A stretch of DNA of 64,000 bases from Roseburia hominis (GTDB lineage: Bacteria > Bacillota > Clostridia > Lachnospirales > Lachnospiraceae). Made by a program: the position numbers and the translations under genes. The notes beneath the pieces are model-generated. The model searched no databases. It was given only the letters and a program-made list of their open reading frames with translations, and had not been told where the DNA came from. This document shows, in pieces, positions 55,454 to 63,476 of the stretch. The stretch is from NCBI RefSeq assembly GCF_021531695.1, contig NZ_JADYUI010000008.1:1-64000 (forward strand), written 5' to 3'. Each line of letters begins with the position of its first letter. The stretch's first letter is position 1.

Positions 55454-56386
55454 TTAATCAAGGAACAAAGCAGTAGAATAATAACGGTCACCACTGTCCG
55501 GGAGTAATGCTACAATCGTTTTTCCTTCATTTTCCGGACGTTTTGCTACTTCAAGCGCTGCATATAATGCTGCTCCGGAAGAAATTCCAACCAAAAATCC
55601 TTCGGTTGCTGCAATTTCTTTTCCAACTTCAAAGGCAGCATCATTTGAAACCTTAAACACTTCGTCATAAACTTCCGTATTCAATGTTTCCGGTACGAAA
55701 CCTGCACCAATTCCCTGAATCTTATGCGGTCCGCTTACGCCTTCGGAAAGAACCGGTGAGCTTTCCGGCTCAACAGCAATAACTTTTACATTTGGGTTCT
55801 GGGATTTTAAATATTCTCCGGTTCCGGTAATTGTTCCACCGGTACCAACACCTGCAATAAAGATATCCACTTTTCCGTCCGTATCTTTCCAGATTTCCGG
55901 TCCGGTCGTTTTTCTGTGAACTTCCGGGTTTGCAGGATTGTTGAACTGTCCCGGAATAAAACTGTTCGGGATTTCTTTACTGAGTTCTTCTGCCTTTGCA
56001 ATTGCACCTTTCATTCCTTTGGTTCCGTCTGTCAACACAATTTCTGCACCATAAGCTTTTAAAATATTACGACGTTCTACACTCATGGTCTCCGGCATGG
56101 TAAGAATTGCACGATATCCCTTTGCTGCTGCAATTGCCGCAAGACCAATTCCCGTATTGCCGGAAGTCGGCTCAATGATAACAGAGCCTTCTTTTAATAA
56201 TCCTTTTGCTTCCGCATCTTCAATCATTCCCTTTGCGATACGATCCTTAACACTTCCCGCCGGATTAAAATACTCTAACTTTGCAAGAATCGTTGCCTTT
56301 GTATTATGCTTTTTCTCGATATTAGTTACCTCCACCAATGGAGTGTTTCCGATTAATCCCAATGTTCCCTTATAAATGTTTGCCAT
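55454..56386 (-). CDS. cysK: Cysteine synthase (O-acetylserine sulfhydrylase)
   Basis: The 310-aa PLP enzyme has the family signature [19 protein letters not shown] (PLP Lys near 46), [19 protein letters not shown], the Gly-rich loop [16 protein letters not shown] and [12 protein letters not shown]. It makes cysteine from O-acetylserine and sulfide. It lies 32 bp downstream of metY, and the pair is preceded by a Cys-rich leader peptide, so cysteine-linked control of both is likely. Confidence 0.96.
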   Translation of the reverse strand: MANIYKGTLGLIGNTPLVEVTNIEKKHNTKATILAKLEYFNPAGSVKDRIAKGMIEDAEAKGLLKEGSVIIEPTSGNTGIGLAAIAAAKGYRAILTMPETMSVERRNILKAYGAEIVLTDGTKGMKGAIAKAEELSKEIPNSFIPGQFNNPANPEVHRKTTGPEIWKDTDGKVDIFIAGVGTGGTITGTGEYLKSQNPNVKVIAVEPESSPVLSEGVSGPHKIQGIGAGFVPETLNTEVYDEVFKVSNDAAFEVGKEIAATEGFLVGISSGAALYAALEVAKRPENEGKTIVALLPDSGDRYYSTALFLD

Positions 56387-56418
56387 GATTTTTCTTTCCT
56401 TTCTATTATTATTTTATT

Positions 56419-57729
56419 CTATTTTTGAACTGCTTTAAATGCTTCCTCTAAATCCTCAATAATATCATCAATGTGCTCTGTTCCGATTGATAAACGAATC
56501 GTATTCGGTTTGATTCCCTGCTCTAAAAGTTCCTCGTTGCTTAACTGTGAGTGTGTGGTTGATGCCGGATGAATCGCAAGTGATTTTACATCTGCAACAT
56601 TCGCAAGCAGTGAGAATATCTGCAAGTTATCAATAAAGTCTTTCGCTGTTCTGTCATCCCCTTTGATTTCAAAAGTAAAGATAGAACCTCCTCCGTTCGG
56701 GAAGTACTTTTTGTAAAGTGCCTGCTGTTCTTTATCCTCAGTTACGGATGGATGATGTACCTTCTCTACCTGCGGATGATTATTAAGATACTCAACTACC
56801 TTTAAGGCATTTTCCACATGACGCTCTACCCTTAACGATAATGTTTCCAATCCCTGCAGGAATAAGAAAGAGTGGAATGGAGAAATCGTTGCTCCGGTAT
56901 CTCTTAACAAAATTGCTCTGATTTTAGTCACAAATGCTGCCGGACCAACTGCTTTGGTAAAACTAATTCCATGATAACTTGGATTCGGTTCCGTAAGAGA
57001 TGGGAACTTGCCGGAAGCTTCCCAGTCAAATTTACCGCTGTCTACAATGACACCACCGATTGCTGTTCCATGACCACCGATAAATTTCGTTGCAGAGTGT
57101 ACCACAATGTCTGCCCCATATTCAATCGGGCGAAGCAGATATGGTGTCGCAAATGTGCTGTCTACGACCAATGGAATCTTATGTGCATGCGCAATCTTCG
57201 CCAATGCTTCAATGTCTGTCACCTCAGAATTCGGATTTCCGAGTGTTTCAACGTACAATGCCTTTGTATTATCCTGAATAGCTGCTTCAAATGCATCTAA
57301 ATCCAAAGGACTTACAAATGTTGTCTTGATTCCGTACTGTGAAAGTGTGTGCTCTAATAAATTATAAGTACCACCGTAAATATTATTGGCCGCAACAATA
57401 TGGTCGCCTGCCTGCGCCAGATTCTGAATCGTATATGTAATTGCTGCTGCGCCGGAAGCAACGGCAAGTGCTGCCACGCCACCCTCTAATGCTGCAATTC
57501 TTTTCTCAAACACGTCTTCCGTTGGATTCGTCAATCTTCCATAAATATTTCCCGCATCACTTAATCCAAATCTTGCTGCCGCATGATCGGAATTATGAAA
57601 TACATAAGATGATGTTGCATAAATCGGAACTGCTCTTGCGTCCGTAGCCGGATCTGCTTCTTCCTGACCAACGTGTAACTGTAATGTCTCAAATTTTAAA
57701 TTTCTATCTTCATATGCTGATTTACTCAT
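56419..57729 (-). CDS. metY: O-acetylhomoserine sulfhydrylase (MetY type)
   Basis: The 436-aa PLP enzyme belongs to the Cys/Met metabolism family: [32 protein letters not shown], the PLP Lys in [25 protein letters not shown] and [17 protein letters not shown]. Length and start fit O-acetylhomoserine aminocarboxypropyltransferase, which makes homocysteine from O-acetylhomoserine and sulfide. It is the first full gene of a metY-cysK unit, both using sulfide. The start follows AGGAG. Confidence 0.94.
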   Translation of the reverse strand: MSKSAYEDRNLKFETLQLHVGQEEADPATDARAVPIYATSSYVFHNSDHAAARFGLSDAGNIYGRLTNPTEDVFEKRIAALEGGVAALAVASGAAAITYTIQNLAQAGDHIVAANNIYGGTYNLLEHTLSQYGIKTTFVSPLDLDAFEAAIQDNTKALYVETLGNPNSEVTDIEALAKIAHAHKIPLVVDSTFATPYLLRPIEYGADIVVHSATKFIGGHGTAIGGVIVDSGKFDWEASGKFPSLTEPNPSYHGISFTKAVGPAAFVTKIRAILLRDTGATISPFHSFLFLQGLETLSLRVERHVENALKVVEYLNNHPQVEKVHHPSVTEDKEQQALYKKYFPNGGGSIFTFEIKGDDRTAKDFIDNLQIFSLLANVADVKSLAIHPASTTHSQLSNEELLEQGIKPNTIRLSIGTEHIDDIIEDLEEAFKAVQK

Positions 57730-57802
57730 AGTTTTATTCTCCTATCTGTTTTTCAATGATATTTTCCTGTTCTCTCTATGTCTTTCATGTCTTTGTAACA
57801 GA

Positions 57803-57880
57803 TTATTCTGTGACAAGACAGCACATGCAACACATTCGATCATCCTTTATATCATTTTGCAATTGTTCTTTTTGTTTCAT
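57803..57880 (-). CDS. Cys-rich leader peptide upstream of metY-cysK
   Basis: A 25-codon frame beginning MKQKEQLQNDIKDD and ending RMCCMCCLVTE lies between a strong promoter and metY. It has an AGGAG eight bases before its ATG. Four Cys codons (TGT TGC, ATG, TGC TGT) cluster near its end, as in leader peptides that sense charged tRNA. The codons TGC TGT CTT are perfectly complementary to AAGACAGCA around the leader's own start. I infer translation-dependent control by cysteine supply. It is too short to be found by default ORF cut-offs. Confidence 0.75.
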   Translation of the reverse strand: MKQKEQLQNDIKDDRMCCMCCLVTE

Positions 57881-57940
57881 GCTGTCTTCTCCTTTTCCCT
57901 TATTTCATATTGAATAACTATGATTTCTCTTTTCAATTGT

Positions 57941-57969
57941 ATCTTAACTCACTATTCCTACTTTGTCAA
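57941..57969 (-). promoter_or_regulatory. Promoter of the leader-metY-cysK transcript
   Basis: On the minus strand TTGACA (57969-57964) and TAAGAT (57946-57941) are 17 bp apart, about 60 bp before the leader peptide ATG. The 341-bp gap between metY and the radical SAM gene holds this promoter, the leader and no other gene. Confidence 0.8.
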
Positions 57970-58070
57970 TAGGTTTATAGGGAAATATTTCTTTTTTTAT
58001 TTCATATTCTCATAAATTAAATTTCTATGTTATACTAAGCTCGGATTATTCACAATCGGAGGCGAATCTT

Positions 58071-58946
58071 ATGCATGAAGTATATGCAAAATCTATTTTA
58101 TCTGCAAAAAATGGTATGAATCTCTATCGTGGCTGCTCACATGGCTGCATTTACTGTGATTCCAGAAGTACCTGCTATCAGATGAATCATCCCTTTTCTG
58201 ATATTGAAATTAAAATAAATGCACCGGAACTTTTAGAACAGGCTTTAAAGAAAAAAAGAAAACGGTGCATGATTGGAACCGGTTCCATGTGTGATCCCTA
58301 TCTGCACCTTGAAAAAGAATATGAACTTACCAGAAAATGTCTTGCTCTGATTGACCATTACAACTTCGGTGTTTCGCTTCTGACCAAATCCGATTTGATT
58401 TTGCGCGACCTTGATCTTTTAAAAAGCATTCACCGTAAATCAAAATGTGTGGTTCAAATGACAATCACGACTTATGACGAAGCGTTATGCAAAATTATTG
58501 AACCCAATGTCTGTACCACCAAAAGACGTTTTGAAGTTTTAAATATTTTAAAAGAAGAAGGAATTCCAACCATTGTATGGATGACACCCCTTCTTCCTTT
58601 TATTAATGATACCAGAGAAAATATCGAAAACATTTTAGCCGGCTGCGTACAGGCAAATGTTTACGGAATTCTTCTTTTTGATATTGGTTTGACTCTCAGA
58701 GACGGTAACCGCGAATATTTTTACAAAAATCTTGATACCTATTTCCCGGGTCTGAAAGAAAAGTACATTGCATCCTACGGAAATGCCTATGAAGTTGCAT
58801 CGCCAAATCGCAAAGAGTTACTTTTACTTATTCAAAATACCTGTAAAGCTCATGGTATTATCTGCGACCCTGCTGCACTATTTACCTATATGAATACCTA
58901 CGAAGATAAACAGGCAGGTACACAGTTAAGTTTGTTTGATTTGTAA
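58071..58946 (+). CDS. Radical SAM protein, SplB-like (COG1533 type)
   Basis: The 291-aa protein has the radical SAM cluster YRGCSHGCIYCD (Cys residues in a CxxxCxxC pattern, near 22-29). It also has features of the SplB-like Rv2578c group: GTGSMCDPYLHLEKEYELTRKCL, LLTKSDLILRDLDLL and WMTPLLPFINDTRENI. It lacks the length and C-terminal cysteine expected of true spore photoproduct lyase (about 340 aa). The substrate is unknown. A GGAGGCG site precedes the ATG. It converges with mnmA at a 5-bp gap without a visible terminator. Confidence 0.9.
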   Translation: MHEVYAKSILSAKNGMNLYRGCSHGCIYCDSRSTCYQMNHPFSDIEIKINAPELLEQALKKKRKRCMIGTGSMCDPYLHLEKEYELTRKCLALIDHYNFGVSLLTKSDLILRDLDLLKSIHRKSKCVVQMTITTYDEALCKIIEPNVCTTKRRFEVLNILKEEGIPTIVWMTPLLPFINDTRENIENILAGCVQANVYGILLFDIGLTLRDGNREYFYKNLDTYFPGLKEKYIASYGNAYEVASPNRKELLLLIQNTCKAHGIICDPAALFTYMNTYEDKQAGTQLSLFDL

Positions 58947-58951
58947 GTATA

Positions 58952-60022
58952 TTATTCAATAATTCCACCGCAATACACATAATCATCTTTATAAAATACA
59001 GCTGCCTGTCCCGGTGTAATTGCCCGTTGCGGCTCTTTAAATGTCACCTTCAGCTTGTCCTCCCCGTATGGCTCCACAAGGCATGGTGCCCCTTTGTGAG
59101 CATAACGGATTTTTCCACAAAGTTCTACCGGCTCTTCAATCTTTTCCACAGCCATATAATTCACATGGTTGACAACCATGGTATCTGAAAATACGCTATC
59201 TGCCCCACCGATAACAACCTCATTTGTTTCCGGCCGTATCTCTTTTACAAAAGCCGGTGCTCCAAGAGAAAGATTCAGTCCCTTTCGCTGTCCGATAGTA
59301 TAATGCCAGATTCCTTTATGCGTACCGAGAATTTTACCGGATTCATCCACAAAATTCCCCGGAATTGGTTTCTCTCCGGTCTCCTCTTCCAAAAACTTCA
59401 CATAATCCCCATCCGGCACAAAACAAATATCCTGGCTGTCCGGTTTATGGGCGACCATAAGATTCGCCTCTTCCGCGATCTCGCGTACACGCGGCTTTTC
59501 ATAATCCCCGACCGGCATCAACGTATGTGCAAGCTGAAATTGTGTCAAATTGTAAAGTGCATAGGTCTGATCCTTTTCTTCTGTCACGGATTTCGCAATT
59601 GTATACCTGCCATTTGAAAGTTTCTTTATTCTCGCATAATGACCGGTCGCAATATAATCTGCACCGATTTCAAGGGAACGCTGCAATAAAGATTCCCATT
59701 TCACATACCGGTTACAGGCAATACAAGGATTCGGCGTCCTCGCATTTTTATATTCATTCACAAAATAATCAATGACCTTTTCCTTAAAGTCCTGCTTAAA
59801 ATTCATGACATAATAAGGAATTCCCAGTGTATTCGCAACACGCCTTGCATCATCAACTGCAGAAAGTCCGCAACATCCTCCGTTTTCTTCCTGCGAAACC
59901 TGGTCTTCATCCTGCCAGATCTGCATCGTGGCTCCGATTACATCATATCCCTGTTCTTTTAATAAATACGCTGCAACTGAAGAATCTACTCCGCCTGACA
60001 TTCCTACTACAACTTTACTCAT
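58952..60022 (-). CDS. mnmA: tRNA-specific 2-thiouridylase
   Basis: The 356-aa enzyme starts VVVGMSGGVDSSVAAYLLKEQGYDVIGATMQIW (PP-loop). It has the catalytic Cys in NPCIACNRYVKW (near 100) and the second in SQDICFVPDGDY (near 200). It makes 2-thiouridine at the wobble base of Lys, Glu and Gln tRNAs, using sulfur from a cysteine desulfurase. Its place just after nifU and nifS supports sulfur supply from that NifS. Confidence 0.97.
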   Translation of the reverse strand: MSKVVVGMSGGVDSSVAAYLLKEQGYDVIGATMQIWQDEDQVSQEENGGCCGLSAVDDARRVANTLGIPYYVMNFKQDFKEKVIDYFVNEYKNARTPNPCIACNRYVKWESLLQRSLEIGADYIATGHYARIKKLSNGRYTIAKSVTEEKDQTYALYNLTQFQLAHTLMPVGDYEKPRVREIAEEANLMVAHKPDSQDICFVPDGDYVKFLEEETGEKPIPGNFVDESGKILGTHKGIWHYTIGQRKGLNLSLGAPAFVKEIRPETNEVVIGGADSVFSDTMVVNHVNYMAVEKIEEPVELCGKIRYAHKGAPCLVEPYGEDKLKVTFKEPQRAITPGQAAVFYKDDYVYCGGIIE

Positions 60023-60033
60023 TCTTTTCCATC

Positions 60034-60477
60034 CTAATATACTTCTTGTGGTGCTTCTTCTTTTTCACCAATATCATTCACCGGCTGCTCCAAGCCATCA
60101 ATCGTGATATTATGCTTTGTTGCATAATCCCATAAAGCCGCATGAATGGCTTCCTCCGCAAGCAGGGAACAGTGTACCTTGACCGGTGGAAGTCCGTCCA
60201 ACGCTTCCATTACTGCTTTGTTCGTAACGTTAAGCGCTTCCTGTACGGTCTTACCCTTTACAAGCTCTGTTGCCATACTGCTGGTTGCAACGGCTGCACC
60301 ACAGCCAAATGTTTTAAATTTTGCTTCTTTAATAACCTGATTTTCATCAATATCAAGATACATTCTCATAATGTCACCGCACTTTGCATTTCCGACTGTG
60401 CCGACACCACTCGGATTCTCAATCTCTCCTACATTTCTCGGGTTATTAAAATGATCCATTACTTTTTCACTATACAT
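60034..60477 (-). CDS. NifU/IscU-type Fe-S cluster scaffold
   Basis: The 147-aa protein starts MYSEKVMDHFNNPRNVGEIENPSG and has the three cluster-ligand cysteines: GNAKCGDIM, FKTFGCGAAVATSS and VKVHCSLLAEEAI. It is the N-terminal NifU/IscU domain alone with a short acidic tail. It receives sulfur from NifS for cluster building. The ATG at 60477 follows AGGAGG. A Met twelve codons upstream is rejected. A hairpin repeat sits in the leader upstream. Confidence 0.94.
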   Translation of the reverse strand: MYSEKVMDHFNNPRNVGEIENPSGVGTVGNAKCGDIMRMYLDIDENQVIKEAKFKTFGCGAAVATSSMATELVKGKTVQEALNVTNKAVMEALDGLPPVKVHCSLLAEEAIHAALWDYATKHNITIDGLEQPVNDIGEKEEAPQEVY

Positions 60478-60496
60478 AAAACATTCCTCCTGCCAT

Positions 60497-60537
60497 AAAG
60501 CGAACATTTGCAATCCGCTTCGCTATTTGCTCATGAA
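60497..60537 (-). repeat. 41-bp 5'-leader repeat with hairpin (copy 2)
   Basis: This copy differs at three positions from 52441-52481. The stem AAGCGGA/TTCGCTT keeps pairing through a G-U pair. It lies 20 bp before the nifU start codon, the same place as copy 1 relative to its gene. Confidence 0.7.
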
Positions 60538-60639
60538 GGTGTTTTCACACCATTATAAAATATTTTTTTTAATTTCTCAAGTTGTCTATACAATGTTCCA
60601 TAACTAATCTGCTTTTAAAACATCACGCTGTCATTTTTC

Positions 60640-61824
60640 TTATGCACTCTGCTTTTTCACAAAATCTTCGTACAACGGAGACATACTGCGCAAACGCTCA
60701 ATTATTTTCTTAAGTTCATCTACCGTATAATCAATCTCTTCTTTGGTTGTTTTCTCCGATAACGTCACTCGCAACGAACCATGTGCAATCTCATGCGGCA
60801 GACCGATTGCCAAAAGTACATGAGACGGATCTAAAGAACCGGATGTGCAGGCCGAACCGCTCGAAGCGCAGATTCCTTTCTGGTCAAGTAAAATTAGCAT
60901 CGATTCGCCTTCAATAAAGCGGAAGCAGAAATTCGTATTATTCGGCAAACGGGATGTCCGGTCCCCATTTAATTTTGCATATGGAATCTCCGTTTCCACA
61001 CGATGAATATAATAATCACGAAGCTCTGTCTCATACTTTATGCGTTCTTCCAAATGTGCACTTGCAAGCTCTACTGCCTTTGCAAAACCTACGATACCGG
61101 GTACATTATGCGTTCCTGCACGTCTGTGACGTTCCTGTGCCCCACCGTGAATAAAGGAACCGAGTTTTAATCCCTTTCTGATATACATAAGACCGATTCC
61201 TTTTGGTCCGTTAATCTTATGCCCACTGGCACTTAACATATCAATATTCATTTTCTCGACATCGATTGGTACATGTCCAAATGCCTGAACCGCGTCTGTA
61301 TGGAACAATACACCATGTTCTTTTGCAATTTTACCAATCTCTGCAATCGGCTCAATCGTTCCTATTTCATTATTTGCAAACATAACCGAAATTAAAATCG
61401 TATCCGGGCGGATTGCTTTTTCCACTTCTTCCGGATTCACGAGACCATTCTCATCCACATCCAGATATGTCACTTCAAATCCCTGCTTTTCCAGATATTC
61501 ACAGGTGTGCAAAATCGCATGATGCTCAATCTTTGAAGTAATAATGTGTTTTCCCTTGCTCTTATACGCCTCTGCCGTCGCTTTTAACGCCCAGTTATCT
61601 GATTCACTTCCTCCACCGGTAAAATAAATCTCCTCCGATGTTGCATGCAAAAAATCTGCAATTGTCTGTCTTGCCTCATCTACTGCCTTCTTGCTCTCAC
61701 CTGCAAACGAATAGATGCTGGATGGATTTCCGTAATATTCCGTAAAATAAGGTTCCATTGCTTTTAACACTTCCGGATATACCTGTGTAGTTGCTGCATT
61801 ATCTAAATAAATGAACTTACTCAT
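60640..61824 (-). CDS. nifS: Cysteine desulfurase (NifS/IscS type)
   Basis: The 394-aa PLP enzyme has IYLDNAATTQVYPEVL, the PLP Lys in SASGHKINGPKGIG (near 205) and the active-site Cys in GICASSGSACTSGSLDPSHVL (near 330), a NifS/IscS-like long loop. It gives persulfide sulfur to NifU and MnmA, encoded downstream. The start follows AAGGAAG. A family-2 repeat with a nested insertion separates it from iscR. Confidence 0.95.
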   Translation of the reverse strand: MSKFIYLDNAATTQVYPEVLKAMEPYFTEYYGNPSSIYSFAGESKKAVDEARQTIADFLHATSEEIYFTGGGSESDNWALKATAEAYKSKGKHIITSKIEHHAILHTCEYLEKQGFEVTYLDVDENGLVNPEEVEKAIRPDTILISVMFANNEIGTIEPIAEIGKIAKEHGVLFHTDAVQAFGHVPIDVEKMNIDMLSASGHKINGPKGIGLMYIRKGLKLGSFIHGGAQERHRRAGTHNVPGIVGFAKAVELASAHLEERIKYETELRDYYIHRVETEIPYAKLNGDRTSRLPNNTNFCFRFIEGESMLILLDQKGICASSGSACTSGSLDPSHVLLAIGLPHEIAHGSLRVTLSEKTTKEEIDYTVDELKKIIERLRSMSPLYEDFVKKQSA

Positions 61825-61944
61825 CGCTAATTACTTCCTTTCATACTTATTTACTAGGATATGTTATGAACCTTATTATAATCCTTTTATTCCTATTGTC
61901 AAGCTAGGAATTAAATTTTTTTGTATAAGATATTTCATGTACAA

Positions 61945-62458
61945 ATTCGGGTGTCAAAAGGTCGCAAGAAAATTTAAGCTGTCATATTGCACAAAGATGT
62001 AATTTGCTATTTGTGACTTATGAAGGATATTAGATTTTCTTTATGTTCTGTAAACTACTCCAGCAACTCAGCAACAGGATGTTGATGAGAGCCCATGCTG
62101 AGCCATGGATGGCGAATCTTGGGCGGTTGCGGCCGTGATTCAAACACCTGCCAGAACATTTTAGCCCGAATTATTCACAGCCACCACACAAACAAGCCAC
62201 AGACCAGCTACGCAATGCGTATCTGTCGCTGCTTCACAGCTTCTGTCTGAGGCTGTGTGGTGGGTGAATTCTATTCTCCAACCAAGTGAAATCATAAATT
62301 CGGCTTACAAGCAAGCTTGCCGCACGAATTACAGATTTCACTTGGCTGCTGTGAATAATTCGGGTTGAGAAAATGTTATATCCGTAATTCGGAACAAATG
62401 ACAAATTACATCTTTGTGCAATATAACAAAAATTAGTTTGCGACCTTTTGACCCCGAA
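61945..62458. repeat. Terminal-inverted-repeat element, family 2 (514-bp copy, interrupted)
   Basis: It starts TTCGGGTGTCAAAAGGTCGC and ends with the inverted GCGACCTTTTGACCCCGAA, with one base lost near the right end. Apart from a 200-bp insertion at about 62165-62364 it is nearly identical to 53825-54136. It fills most of the 699-bp gap between nifS and iscR. There is no real ORF. The rest of the gap is AT-rich, with no clear promoter. Confidence 0.82.
62165..62364. repeat. Family-3 element nested inside the family-2 copy
   Basis: The CCCGAATTATTCAC terminus at 62165 is inverted at 62351-62364. The right half matches 23290-23379. The left half adds a second hairpin (CAGCCACCACAC ... GTGTGGTGGG). 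Comparison with 53825-54136 shows the uninterrupted sequence ATTTAGAAAATG at the insertion point. Confidence 0.82.
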
Positions 62459-62471
62459 TCCTATACAGCAA

Positions 62472-62512
62472 AAGAGCCGCTCCCAGCTTTTTACAAGCTG
62501 AACGCGGCTCTT
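62472..62512 (-). terminator. Intrinsic terminator directly after iscR
   Basis: AAGAGCCGC (62472-62480) and GCGGCTCTT (62504-62512) pair, with an inner CAGCTT/AAGCTG pair. On the minus strand the stem's U-rich end TTTTGC follows. It lies 12 bp after the iscR stop. Confidence 0.82.
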
Positions 62513-62523
62513 CTCCGATAAGA

Positions 62524-62958
62524 CTAAATAACATATTGTCCTTTTCCCTGCATTTTCCATGATACTAAATCAGCAAGTGTAATTCCATCTACTACTTCAT
62601 TAATTGCATCATTAATCTTCCGATAAACAATAACCGACACGCAATCGTCCACATGTTCACACGAAACCTCACCATCTTCCAGGCAGGACACCGGTGCAAG
62701 ACTTCCTTCGGTCAGACGTAAAATCATCCCAACCGTATATTCCTCCGGCTTCTTACGCAGGCTGTATCCACCTTGCGCCCCACGGACACTCTTCACATAA
62801 CCGGCTTTATTTAAAACGGAAATGATCTGCTCCAGATACTTATCTGATATATTTTCTCTCTTGGCAATATCCTTTAAACTGATAGGCTCTCCTGTATTAT
62901 TTACTGCAAGATCAAGCATAAGACGCAAAGCATATCTTCCCTTGGTAGAAATCTTCAT
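62524..62958 (-). CDS. iscR: Rrf2-family regulator, IscR-like
   Basis: The 144-aa winged-helix protein begins MKISTKGRYALRLMLDLAVN and has the Rrf2 helix ISLKDIAKRENISDKYLEQIISVLNKAGYVKSVRGAQGGY. Three cysteines in VSCLEDGEVSCEHVDDC match the Fe-S ligand positions of IscR. It probably senses Fe-S status and controls nifS and nifU downstream. I chose the second ATG (62958), nine bases from AGAGG. The first is too close. A strong promoter lies upstream. Confidence 0.92.
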   Translation of the reverse strand: MKISTKGRYALRLMLDLAVNNTGEPISLKDIAKRENISDKYLEQIISVLNKAGYVKSVRGAQGGYSLRKKPEEYTVGMILRLTEGSLAPVSCLEDGEVSCEHVDDCVSVIVYRKINDAINEVVDGITLADLVSWKMQGKGQYVI

Positions 62959-63005
62959 TCTCGTCATCCTCTCTTCTTCGTATTGTACAAAGTTTTTGTT
63001 CTCTT

Positions 63006-63034
63006 ATTATATCCCTGTATTCATACTAAGTCAA
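63006..63034 (-). promoter_or_regulatory. Promoter of iscR
   Basis: On the minus strand TTGACT (63034-63029) and TATAAT (63011-63006) are 17 bp apart, 48 bp before the iscR ATG. Confidence 0.8.
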
Positions 63035-63109
63035 TGGGAATTATAAAGGATTCAAGCGCACATTATCGCATGAAGTGCTTTTTATTGTATAGAAAATTTT
63101 CCATACAAC

Positions 63110-63132
63110 AAAAACTCCTGCAAAAGCAGGAG
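63110..63132 (-). terminator. Intrinsic terminator of the tRNA-Pro gene
   Basis: CTCCTGC (63115-63121) and GCAGGAG (63126-63132) form a perfect stem with an AAAA loop. Five U follow on the minus strand. It lies 12 bp after the tRNA end. Confidence 0.9.
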
Positions 63133-63144
63133 CTCTTATTTTAG

Positions 63145-63218
63145 TCGATGCGACAGGATTCGAACCTGCGACCTCTGCGTCCCGAACGCAGCGCTCTACC
63201 AAGCTGAGCCACGCATCG
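63145..63218 (-). tRNA. tRNA-Pro, anticodon CGG
   Basis: The 74-nt gene folds as a cloverleaf. Acceptor arms are CGATGCG and CGCATCG, the anticodon stem is CTGCG/CGCAG around loop TTCGGGA (anticodon CGG), and the T arm is GCAGG-TTCGAAT-CCTGT. Discriminator A, no encoded CCA. It reads the proline codon CCG. Confidence 0.95.
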
Positions 63219-63310
63219 ATAATTTCAATTGTCTTGTAAAAACGTGCTTGATTATAATATCACAATCTCATATGTTTGTCCATATATTTTTTAAAATTTC
63301 TTATATTTTC

Positions 63311-63476
63311 GTAACAGTTGTGAGACAAACGCACGATTATGAACAATCCGCTTGTGCTGTATCATTGACTTTGGGTGAAACAAATAAACAGATGATTACC
63401 CAATTATCAATGATATGTACACAAGCTTTGAAGCACGAAGTGCGTGATTGCAAATAAACGTGGGATGAACGGTTAC
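63311..63476. repeat. Terminal-inverted-repeat element, family 1 (166-bp copy)
   Basis: It starts GTAACAGTTGTGAGAC and ends with the inverted GTCATCCC-type terminus (ATGAACGGTTAC). The interior shares the words GATTATGA-CAATCCGCTTGTG and AGCTTTGAAGCACGAAGTGCG with 52865-53028. Its right terminus overlaps the stop codon of the ROK gene. The rest of 62968-63472 holds the iscR promoter, the tRNA and its terminator. Confidence 0.75.

Noticed and set aside
57730-57970. T-box or SAM riboswitch upstream of metY
   Set aside because: No T-box AGGGTGGNACCGCG core and no SAM aptamer core could be found. The leader peptide explains the region better.
62234-62560. 108-aa ORF on the minus strand
   Set aside because: It runs through repeat termini and the iscR terminator, has no ribosome binding site and no recognisable domain.
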